In this document: positions 1 to 4,266 of the stretch, in pieces
Layout of the letters: every line of letters starts with the position of its first letter
Numbering within the stretch: the first letter of the stretch is position 1
Assembly (NCBI GenBank): GCA_937974275.1
Contig: CALJIF010000068.1
Coordinates: 1 to 9,357 of the forward strand
From: an uncultured Flavobacteriales bacterium
GTDB taxonomy: Bacteria; Bacteroidota; Bacteroidia; Palsa-965
Direction: 5' to 3'
DNA length: 9,357 nt
Notes under the pieces: generated by a model
The model's input: only the letters and a program-made list of their open reading frames with translations
What the model was told of the DNA's origin: nothing
Database searches by the model: none
Program-made: the position numbers and the translations under genes

Positions 1-933
1 TTCTAACGCCTTCAAGCCGTCTTCAATAGGAACGATGGGACGCGTTTTGTTGGAAATTGAAGCACCGAAAGTTTCCAATTCCATTTTGATGGCGTTAACC
101 GGTTCAACCTTAGGGCTTTCGAACCAGATTTGTTTTTTGCCTTTGTTTTCGCCCAGATCAATTAACAATGCCATCGGATCCGGCTCGCCAACTACCTGTT
201 TTAACCGCACAACACTTACCGTTTTATCGAGAAAATCAACGGAAATGTATGCATCACGTTTAAAGAAACGCGACTTCCTCATGTTTTTCAGAGAAATGCG
301 ACTGGCGGTAAGATTTGCAACTGCACCGTTATCAAATTCAAGTCGCGCATTGCAGATGTCCGGAGTTTCACTGACAATAGCAACTCCGCTCGCGCTGATT
401 CTTTTGATAGAATAGGGAATCAAGCTAAGAACAATGTCGATGTCATGAATCATCAAATCGAGTACAACTGAAACATCAGTGCCTCGCGGATTAAATTGCG
501 CCAAGCGATGCGTTTCAATAAACATCGGATGTTCGATTTGCTGTTGCGCATTCAAAAACGCGGGATTAAATCGCTCGACATGTCCCACTTGAACGTTAAC
601 ACCGGCTTCGGATGCCAGACGCTGTAAAGCCTTTCCTTCCGCAACAGTGTGTGTCAGTGGCTTCTCGACAAATACGTGTTTGAACTTACGAATTGCTTTT
701 GCAGCGAGTTCGTAATGATATAGAGTAGGAGTAACAATGTCAACGGCATCAACGGCATCTATTAATTCTTCCGCCGAGTCAAACCGTTTTAGTTGAAGTT
801 CCTGTTCAACCAGAGCAGCCGTTTCCGGATTCGGATCGTAGAAACCTACTAAATCCCATGATGGAATTTCCTTTAATAATCGCAAATGAATCTTACCCAG
901 GTGACCCGCTCCGAATACTCCGATTTTCAACAT
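1..933 (-). CDS. Gfo/Idh/MocA family NAD(P)-dependent oxidoreductase, 3' end outside window
   Basis: A continuous minus-strand frame of 311 codons runs from ATG at 933 to the window edge, so only a short C-terminal piece is probably missing (my recollection is that such proteins are roughly 320-330 residues). The N-terminus is a Rossmann fold, MLKIGVFGAGHLGKIH, with the glycine-rich dinucleotide motif at residues 8-13. The family signature EKP is at residues 90-92. GHVERFNP lies at 117-124, and the HD pair of DLMIHDIDI is at 163-164; its histidine is the likely catalytic or substrate-binding residue. The family oxidises or reduces sugar and sugar-nucleotide hydroxyls with NAD(P). The substrate cannot be told from this sequence. 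GnnA, which works on UDP-GlcNAc for lipid A in some bacteria, belongs to the same superfamily, but nothing here proves that role. It is divergent from pcm and has a -7 promoter element close upstream. Confidence 0.9.
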   Translation of the reverse strand, partial: MLKIGVFGAGHLGKIHLRLLKEIPSWDLVGFYDPNPETAALVEQELQLKRFDSAEELIDAVDAVDIVTPTLYHYELAAKAIRKFKHVFVEKPLTHTVAEGKALQRLASEAGVNVQVGHVERFNPAFLNAQQQIEHPMFIETHRLAQFNPRGTDVSVVLDLMIHDIDIVLSLIPYSIKRISASGVAIVSETPDICNARLEFDNGAVANLTASRISLKNMRKSRFFKRDAYISVDFLDKTVSVVRLKQVVGEPDPMALLIDLGENKGKKQIWFESPKVEPVNAIKMELETFGASISNKTRPIVPIEDGLKALE

Positions 934-951
934 AGCGCTTTTGATTTCTTG

Positions 952-959
952 CAAAAGTA
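952..959 (-). promoter_or_regulatory. Candidate Bacteroidota -7 element for the Gfo/Idh/MocA gene
   Basis: On the minus strand this reads TACTTTTG, a perfect match to the Bacteroidota -7 consensus TAnnTTTG. It lies 18 nt before the ATG at 933 and is followed by CAAG, so transcription probably starts near 948 with a leader of about 15 nt. No TTG/TTTG box sits at the usual 17-23 nt upstream; the nearest TTTG is only 13 nt away. The call therefore rests on the -7 element alone. Confidence 0.4.
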
Positions 960-994
960 TTTGTGAGCACATCAAATGCTATCGCGTAGCTTCG
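960..994 (+). promoter_or_regulatory. Weak candidate promoter for pcm
   Basis: A TTTG at 960-963 is followed after 23 nt by TAGCTTCG at 987-994, one mismatch from the Bacteroidota -7 consensus TAnnTTTG. Transcription would start near 998, giving a leader of roughly 37 nt to the pcm ATG. The spacer is at the long end of the accepted range, so this is tentative. The element would interleave with the divergent promoter of the oxidoreductase. Confidence 0.22.
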
Positions 995-1034
995 CAATAT
1001 ATCAACAGTCATTTGTTGTTATTCAAACACATTT

Positions 1035-1703
1035 ATGCTGACACGAAATTTACAGGATACCTATCTGCACCAAGGAATGCGCAAGAAATTGGTGGATGTG
1101 ATGAAAGAAAAACGCATTACAGATCCGTCTGTTCTCAATGCCATAGGAAAAATCCCTAGGCATTTATTTATTACTGACAATGCATTTTTAAAGCAGGCTT
1201 ATGATGATGTCGCATTTCCTATTGGTTCGGGTCAAACCATTTCACAACCTTATACGGTAGCTTTTCAAACACAATTATTGCAATTGAAAAAAGGGGAGAA
1301 GGTATTGGAAGTGGGCACCGGTTCCGGATATCAAGCTTGTGTGTTGGCTGAATGTGGAGTGAAAGTATTCAGTATTGAACGACAGAAAAGTTTGTACGAT
1401 AAAACCAAACCATTTTTACAGCAATTGGGATACAATATTAATTGTACCTACGGAGACGGTTATAAAGGATGGCCTGTATATGCTCCATTTGATAAGATAA
1501 TTGTTACGTGTGGAGCACCGTTTATTCCACAGGCGTTAATTGATCAATTAAAACCCGGAGGAAGAATGGTAATTCCGGTTGGAGAAGGAAATGTGCAAAT
1601 AATGACCTTGATTGAGAAAACTATGGATGGTCAAGTGATTGAATCACAGCACGGTATATTTCGTTTTGTGCCTATGTTGGGTGACCGGGAATGGAAAAGA
1701 TAA
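1035..1703 (+). CDS. pcm: Protein-L-isoaspartate(D-aspartate) O-methyltransferase
   Basis: This SAM-dependent enzyme methylates the abnormal L-isoaspartyl residues formed in ageing proteins and so starts their repair; it acts in the cytoplasm. The 222-residue product has the usual family length. Visible motifs in order are the substrate-pocket segment FPIGSGQTISQPYTVA (61-76), SAM motif I VLEVGTGSGYQ (90-100), the acidic residue E115 after the second strand (VFSIERQ) that should hold the SAM ribose, YGDGYKGW (139-146), APFDKIIVTCGAPFIPQAL (150-168), QLKPGGRMVIPVG (171-183) and the C-terminal FVPMLG (211-216). The ATG at 1035 is chosen because the protein begins with typical N-terminal helices. 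No Shine-Dalgarno is visible. An overlapping frame at 941-1159 is a shadow. It is divergent from the oxidoreductase and followed by an independent promoter, so it is probably monocistronic. By eye it is more AT-rich than the next gene. Confidence 0.95.
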   Translation: MLTRNLQDTYLHQGMRKKLVDVMKEKRITDPSVLNAIGKIPRHLFITDNAFLKQAYDDVAFPIGSGQTISQPYTVAFQTQLLQLKKGEKVLEVGTGSGYQACVLAECGVKVFSIERQKSLYDKTKPFLQQLGYNINCTYGDGYKGWPVYAPFDKIIVTCGAPFIPQALIDQLKPGGRMVIPVGEGNVQIMTLIEKTMDGQVIESQHGIFRFVPMLGDREWKR

Positions 1704-1706
1704 TCG

Positions 1707-1755
1707 CGGTTATTAACAATTATCGGTGTGAAACTAAGTGATTTGTTAATAACTG
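1707..1755. repeat. Inverted repeat made of two GTTAWTAAC units upstream of the porin-like gene
   Basis: The segment 1709-1719 (GTTATTAACAA) is the exact reverse complement of 1743-1753 (TTGTTAATAAC). One G-T and one C-G pair extend it to 13 positions, with a 23-nt centre. Each arm also contains its own odd palindrome, GTTATTAAC or GTTAATAAC, centred at 1713 and 1749 and thus 36 bp apart. The pair lies between the pcm stop and the -33 box of the next gene (1777). It could be an operator or activator site pair, or an AT-rich hairpin ending pcm transcription. There is no T-run after it, so a classical intrinsic terminator is less likely. Confidence 0.5.
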
Positions 1756-1776
1756 AATTCAAAAACTTTTCTCAAA

Positions 1777-1807
1777 TTTGATCCGGTTCTAAACCAAACT
1801 AAACTTG
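1777..1807 (+). promoter_or_regulatory. Promoter of the outer-membrane protein gene
   Basis: TTTG at 1777-1780, a 19-nt spacer, then TAAACTTG at 1800-1807 match the Bacteroidota layout TTTG-N19-TAnnTTTG with one mismatch. Transcription would begin near 1811, leaving a leader of about 17 nt that is almost entirely A and C (aaccaaaaccaaaaagt). It has no Shine-Dalgarno and carries A at -3 and -6 before the ATG, the A-rich context described for well-translated Bacteroidota genes. Confidence 0.6.
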
Positions 1808-1827
1808 TTAAACCAAAACCAAAAAGT

Positions 1828-2709
1828 ATGAAAAAGTCAACATTACTTGTTGCAGCACTTGCTTTCGGAGCTACGTCAGCATTTGCACAGTACACTAACA
1901 AAAATGGTCTTGTGGTTACACCAGAGACCGGCGATTACGCTATCGGCGTGGACGCTTCTCCATTCTTAGGTTACTTCGGTAACATGTTGAATGGTAATAC
2001 AAACAACGGTGCACCGGCTTGGGGCTTCACTAACGCTAACGCGATGATCACCGGAAAGATGTTTACATCTGAAACATCTGCGTATCGTGTTGCTTTGCGT
2101 ATCGGCTTTAACAGCAATACTACAAAAGCAATGATCGCTCAGGATGGAGCAGCTGCTCCTACGTATCCTGCTTTGCCTGCAATGGTAGAAGACCAAATGA
2201 AAGAGTCTTCACGTTTCATCGGTTTAGGTGGCGGTATGGAATGGCGTCGCGGTAAAAACCGTTTACAGGGTTACTGGGGCGGTATGGCGATGATTTGGAT
2301 GGCAGGTGGAAAGTCTACCTACGAGTATGGTAATGCCTTGAACACTACAAACAGCGTATCAGGTGTATCTACCAACTTCGGTTCTAACATTACTACTGAT
2401 GCTTACGGAAACACTGCGCGTGTAACTGAAATGAAGCAGGCTTCTATGTTTGGAGTTGGTGTTCGCGGTTTCGTGGGTGCTGAGTACTTCATCCTTCCTA
2501 AGCTTTCAATCGGTGGTGAATTTGGATGGGGCATCGGCTTCATGTCAATGGGCGCTTCTTCAACTACAATGGAATCAATCGGTGGTTCTCCTGCAGCTGT
2601 TGGTAGCATGACACTTGAAGGTGGTAAAGGTTCAGGTTTGTCAATCGACACTGACAATGCTGCATTCGGCATGGCTCCTGCAGCTTTGTTGATTCACTGG
2701 CACTTTTAA
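1828..2709 (+). CDS. Secreted outer-membrane beta-barrel protein, function unknown
   Basis: The 293-residue product starts with a clear Sec signal peptide, MKKSTLLVAALAFGATSAFA, cleaved before Q21. The mature part is rich in Gly, Ser, Thr, Asn and aromatic residues in alternating strand-like stretches (for example YRVALRIGFN at 86-95, FGVGVRGFVGAEYFI at 208-222, LSIGGEFGWGIGFMSMG at 226-242). It ends in WHF, and a C-terminal Phe is typical of proteins folded by the BAM complex. There are 18 methionines. No enzymatic motif is seen, so a porin-like or structural surface protein is the best inference. The strong promoter, A-rich leader, dedicated terminator and a codon choice that looks more C-ending than its neighbours (GGC, TTC, ATC, AAC) suggest high expression. 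It could be a specific channel; no substrate is indicated. Confidence 0.8.
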   Translation: MKKSTLLVAALAFGATSAFAQYTNKNGLVVTPETGDYAIGVDASPFLGYFGNMLNGNTNNGAPAWGFTNANAMITGKMFTSETSAYRVALRIGFNSNTTKAMIAQDGAAAPTYPALPAMVEDQMKESSRFIGLGGGMEWRRGKNRLQGYWGGMAMIWMAGGKSTYEYGNALNTTNSVSGVSTNFGSNITTDAYGNTARVTEMKQASMFGVGVRGFVGAEYFILPKLSIGGEFGWGIGFMSMGASSTTMESIGGSPAAVGSMTLEGGKGSGLSIDTDNAAFGMAPAALLIHWHF

Positions 2710-2728
2710 TCGGTACTAACCGAAAAAT

Positions 2729-2762
2729 AAAAATCCCCTGTGGCAACACAGGGGATTTTTTT
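2729..2762. terminator. Bidirectional intrinsic terminator between the outer-membrane protein gene and smpB
   Basis: The arms 2729-2742 and 2747-2760 pair perfectly, with a GC core (TCCCCTGTG / CACAGGGGA) closed by a GCAA tetraloop at 2743-2746. The plus strand continues with a T-run to 2762 and the minus strand has a matching T-run from the A-rich left side, so it should stop both convergent transcripts. The smpB stop codon (2761-2763) lies inside the plus-strand T-tract, directly against the stem. Confidence 0.93.
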
Positions 2763-3213
2763 ATTTCAATTTTCTTTGGAGTTCGCGTTCCGTATCGCGC
2801 TTCTTGATATCATCGCGCTTATCGAAAAGCTTCTTTCCCTTTGCCAGAGCTATTTCCAGCTTGGCCCAACCTTTATCGCTGATAAAAAGTTTGATCGGAA
2901 TAATTGTAAGTCCCTGATCTTTTAACTTATTCTGCAACTTCCGAATTTCTGATTTTTTCAATAACAGTTTCCGGTCTTGTTTCGGCTCGTGGTTGTTGTA
3001 TGTGCCCTTATCATATTCGTTGATTTGAATATTTCGGGCAATCATTTCGCCGTTTTCAATAACACAAAATCCATCCGTGATATTGGCTTTTCCTAGTCGG
3101 ATTGACTTAATTTCTGTCCCGGAAAGCACCATACCTGCAACATACTTTTCGAGAAACGAATACTCGAAAGACGCGCGTTTATTGAGAATGGTAATGGTTT
3201 TATCCAACGACAT
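2761..3213 (-). CDS. smpB: SsrA (tmRNA)-binding protein SmpB
   Basis: SmpB binds tmRNA and delivers it to ribosomes stalled on broken mRNA, allowing trans-translation. The product has 150 residues, the usual length. Characteristic segments are NKRASFEYSFLEKYVAGMVL (11-30), SGTEIKSIR (31-39), the YDKGTYNNHEPKQDRKLLL block (68-85) of the OB-fold core, and the basic tail ALAKGKKLFDKRDDIKKRD (122-140). In known structures that tail becomes helical and enters the empty mRNA channel. The ATG at 3213 fits the family N-terminus. A perfect -7 element ends only 4 nt before this ATG, so the mRNA is probably leaderless or nearly so. The gene stands alone between two terminators. No tmRNA gene is visible in this window. 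Confidence 0.97.
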   Translation of the reverse strand: MSLDKTITILNKRASFEYSFLEKYVAGMVLSGTEIKSIRLGKANITDGFCVIENGEMIARNIQINEYDKGTYNNHEPKQDRKLLLKKSEIRKLQNKLKDQGLTIIPIKLFISDKGWAKLEIALAKGKKLFDKRDDIKKRDTERELQRKLK

Positions 3214-3217
3214 GGTG

Positions 3218-3225
3218 CAAATGTA
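3218..3225 (-). promoter_or_regulatory. -7 promoter element directly in front of smpB
   Basis: On the minus strand TACATTTG matches TAnnTTTG exactly and is followed by CACC and the ATG. With the usual spacing, transcription would start at or within about 4 nt of the start codon. No TTG box is found 17-23 nt upstream, where the tRNA terminator T-run lies instead. Confidence 0.5.
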
Positions 3226-3240
3226 CCGGTATTCTAAAAT

Positions 3241-3281
3241 AAAAAAGCGAGAACTTCGGATCTATCCAATATTCTCGCTTT
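3241..3281 (-). terminator. Intrinsic terminator after tRNA-Leu(CAG)
   Basis: The 10-bp arms 3244-3253 and 3272-3281 (AAAGCGAGAA / TTCTCGCTTT) pair perfectly around an 18-nt loop. On the minus strand the stem is followed by a T-run (TTTTTTATTTT) into 3231. It starts 6 nt past the tRNA discriminator base and separates the tRNA transcript from smpB. There is no T-run on the plus side, so it is directional. Confidence 0.85.
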
Positions 3282-3287
3282 AAACAG

Positions 3288-3370
3288 TGCCCACGGGGAG
3301 ACTCGAACTCCCAAGGAAAAACTCCAACGGCTTCTGAGACCGCAACGTTTACCAATTTCGCCACGTGGGC
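3288..3370 (-). tRNA. tRNA-Leu, anticodon CAG
   Basis: An 83-nt class II cloverleaf can be drawn in full. The acceptor stem is GCCCACG/CGTGGGC, the D-arm is GCG AAATTGGTAAA CGT, and the anticodon arm is GCGGT CTCAGAA GCCGT with CAG at 3334-3336. The variable arm is 14 nt, the T-arm is GGGAG TTCGAGT CTCCC, and the discriminator is A73 as expected for Leu. CCA is not encoded. The anticodon stem has G-U pairs at both ends and the D-stem closes with a G-U pair, so the folding is slightly weak but coherent. It reads CUG codons. The nearest good promoter is 124 nt upstream, in front of a broken copy of this gene. Confidence 0.93.
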
Positions 3371-3375
3371 AATTA
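3354..3375. repeat. Direct repeat copy A (5' end of intact tRNA-Leu(CAG) plus 5 upstream bases)
   Basis: These 22 bp are identical to 3466-3487, offset by 112 bp. They cover tRNA nucleotides 1-17 and the five bases TAATT (minus strand) before the mature 5' end. Identity breaks on both sides, at 3353 and 3376. Confidence 0.95.
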
Positions 3376-3388
3376 CCTATTATTAAAG

Positions 3389-3482
3389 AACGTTTACCTC
3401 CCCAACTCGCATTGCTCGCAGGGGATAGAAAAACTACGCTTCGTGCTCTCAGCTTGTTTTTCTAAAATTTCGCCACGTGGGC
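3389..3482 (-). pseudogene. Broken 5' fragment of tRNA-Leu(CAG) interrupted by a 67-nt insert
   Basis: On the minus strand, nucleotides 1-17 of tRNA-Leu(CAG) recur exactly at 3482-3466. After a 67-nt unrelated stretch, the next ten nucleotides of the same tRNA (GGTAAACGTT, tRNA positions 18-27) recur at 3398-3389. Together they rebuild the first 27 nt of the tRNA in order, split inside the D-loop. The rest of the tRNA is absent, and the sequence changes at 3388 to the 18-nt leader of the intact gene. A promoter (3494-3522) points directly at this remnant with a leader of only about 8 nt. The remnant therefore looks like the original gene position, later disrupted while an intact copy lies downstream. 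The 10-bp second part alone could be chance; its position and order argue otherwise. Confidence 0.75.
3399..3465 (-). repeat. 67-nt hairpin-rich insert in the tRNA-Leu remnant
   Basis: On the minus strand it begins with a perfect 9-bp inverted repeat, TAGAAAAAC / GTTTTTCTA (3464-3456 and 3434-3426), around a 21-nt loop. A second stem follows, TCCCC / GGGGA (3425-3421 and 3403-3399), enclosing two TGCGAG copies separated by CAA. Two stacked hairpins filling the entire insert resemble small palindromic repeat elements that spread in bacterial genomes. Copy number elsewhere in the genome cannot be judged from this window. It has no coding capacity. Confidence 0.55.
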
Positions 3483-3487
3483 AATTA
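3466..3487. repeat. Direct repeat copy B (tRNA-Leu(CAG) 5' end in the broken copy)
   Basis: Identical over 22 bp to 3354-3375, including the five bases before the mature tRNA 5' end. This copy lies 6 nt from the end of the -7 promoter element. Confidence 0.95.
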
Positions 3488-3493
3488 ATGTTG

Positions 3494-3522
3494 CAATTCT
3501 ATAAATACGATAAATTGACAAA
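3494..3522 (-). promoter_or_regulatory. Promoter for the tRNA-Leu(CAG) region
   Basis: On the minus strand TTTG (3522-3519), a 17-nt spacer and TAGAATTG (3501-3494) form a Bacteroidota-type promoter with one mismatch in the -7 element, followed by CAAC. The spacer equals that of the tRNA-Leu(GAG) promoter. Transcription would start near 3490, about 8 nt before the broken tRNA copy and 120 nt before the intact one. Confidence 0.55.
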
Positions 3523-3535
3523 GAATAAATTCAAG

Positions 3536-3617
3536 TGCCCAGGACTGGATTCGAACCAGCACGCCTAACGGCGCCACCCCCTCAAGATGGTGCGTCTACC
3601 AATTTCGCCACCTGGGC
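3536..3617 (-). tRNA. tRNA-Leu, anticodon GAG
   Basis: An 82-nt class II cloverleaf: acceptor GCCCAGG/CCTGGGC, D-arm GCG AAATTGGTAGA CGC, anticodon arm CCATC TTGAGGG GGTGG with GAG at 3581-3583, and a long variable arm forming CGCC-GTTA-GGCG. The T-arm is GCTGG TTCGAAT CCAGT and the discriminator is A. CCA is not encoded. It reads CUU and CUC codons. It shares the first-arm region with the neighbouring tRNA-Leu(CAG) but differs throughout the anticodon and variable arms, so the two are old isoacceptors and not a recent duplicate. Confidence 0.96.
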
Positions 3618-3667
3618 ATTCGTAACATAGAATTTCCAAAGAACAGTACTGCCGTTTCTAAGCTTTG

Positions 3668-3685
3668 TTATTAATCGCTTAATAA
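3668..3685. other. Small AT-rich hairpin in the tRNA-Leu(GAG) leader
   Basis: TTATTAA (3668-3674) and TTAATAA (3679-3685) pair perfectly around the loop TCGC. On the minus strand it falls just after the predicted transcription start near 3689, so it would be at the 5' end of the precursor tRNA. The role is unknown; it may be a protective 5' structure or chance in AT-rich spacer. Confidence 0.3.
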
Positions 3686-3692
3686 TGGGTGG

Positions 3693-3720
3693 CAAAAGTA
3701 ATGATTTTATCATTTATCAA
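3693..3720 (-). promoter_or_regulatory. Promoter of tRNA-Leu(GAG)
   Basis: On the minus strand TTG (3720-3718), a 17-nt spacer and a perfect TACTTTTG (3700-3693) match the Bacteroidota promoter form. Transcription would start near 3689, about 70 nt before the mature tRNA 5' end. Confidence 0.6.
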
Positions 3721-3764
3721 GCATTTCCAAACGAAATTGACATTCGAAATCGGGTATTAGGGCG

Positions 3765-3772
3765 TACTTTTA
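3765..3772 (+). promoter_or_regulatory. -7-like element directly in front of the NlpC/P60 gene
   Basis: TACTTTTA differs from TAnnTTTG only in the last base and is followed by CATT and the ATG at 3777, the same 4-nt spacing seen at smpB and surE. No TTG box lies 17-23 nt upstream (the nearest is 25 nt away). If real, the transcript is practically leaderless. Confidence 0.35.
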
Positions 3773-3776
3773 CATT

Positions 3777-4265
3777 ATGAAGTTGCGGTTGCGTTTGGTT
3801 TTAGTTTGGTTGTTATTCAACGGGATATCAAATTCAATCTACGCGCAAGATTCGTTGAAGGCGAAAGTTTGTGGCGATTCGGTTGTGGCGTTTGCAAAAA
3901 CTTTGAAAGGAACCACCTACAAATACGGACAATGTTCGCCAAAATCAGGATTCGACTGTTCTGGTTTCACTCATTTCGTATTTGCACACTTTGGAATAGA
4001 TGTGCCGCGGGCTTCTGCCGCCTATGCCAATTTCGGTAAGGAAATACCAAAGGACTCTTGCAAACCCGGAGATATCATTGTGTTTACCGGAACGAACCAT
4101 CGTGTTAGAAAGCCGGGTCATGTAGGAATTGTCATTTCAGAGCCGGGAACACCTTTGCGTTTTATACATGCGTCTTCGTCGAAAAATCACTACGGCGTTG
4201 TAGAAACCGATTTTGAAAACAGCGGCTATGTTATTCGCTACATCAAAATAATTCGGGTTTTATAG
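3777..4265 (+). CDS. Secreted NlpC/P60 family peptidoglycan hydrolase
   Basis: Members of this family are cysteine peptidases that usually cut the D-gamma-Glu-meso-DAP bond of peptidoglycan stem peptides. The 162-residue product has a signal peptide (about 1-23, ending in IYA before Q24, with basic residues MKLRLR and a hydrophobic core), so it should act in the periplasm. The single catalytic domain covers about 33-162. The nucleophile is C61 in GFDCSGFTHFVF, the catalytic His is H115 in GHVGIVI, and the third polar residue is H131 in RFIHASSS. The PGDIIVF segment at 97-103 is also typical. There is no lipobox cysteine and no extra binding domain (LysM or SH3), so it is a minimal version. 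Its stop codon is one nucleotide from the stop of the convergent lipid kinase gene. Confidence 0.93.
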   Translation: MKLRLRLVLVWLLFNGISNSIYAQDSLKAKVCGDSVVAFAKTLKGTTYKYGQCSPKSGFDCSGFTHFVFAHFGIDVPRASAAYANFGKEIPKDSCKPGDIIVFTGTNHRVRKPGHVGIVISEPGTPLRFIHASSSKNHYGVVETDFENSGYVIRYIKIIRVL

Positions 4266-4266
4266 C

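Noticed and set aside
35..415. Plus-strand open frame of 126 codons
   Set aside because: It lies opposite the Gfo/Idh/MocA gene, whose motifs are intact; the frame has no signal of its own.
973..981. Minus-strand TAGCATTTG as the promoter of the oxidoreductase gene
   Set aside because: It has one extra base relative to TAnnTTTG; the exact TACTTTTG at 952-959 is closer to the start and a better match.
941..1159. Plus-strand open frame of 72 codons overlapping the start of pcm
   Set aside because: It is out of frame with pcm, whose N-terminus is complete from 1035; no sign of a frameshift is needed to explain it.
1966..2672. Two minus-strand open frames (1966-2196 and 2403-2672) inside the outer-membrane protein gene
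   Set aside because: Shadow frames caused by the codon bias of the real gene; they lack start context and recognisable sequence.
3354..3487. 22-bp direct repeat of a tRNA end resembling attL/attR of an integrated element
   Set aside because: Only 90 bp lie between the copies, no integrase is present, and the repeat covers the tRNA 5' end, whereas integrative elements usually duplicate the anticodon or 3' part.
3365..3568. Plus-strand open frame of 67 codons across the tRNA spacer
   Set aside because: It runs antisense through parts of both tRNA genes and the tRNA remnant, with no start signals or protein-like composition.
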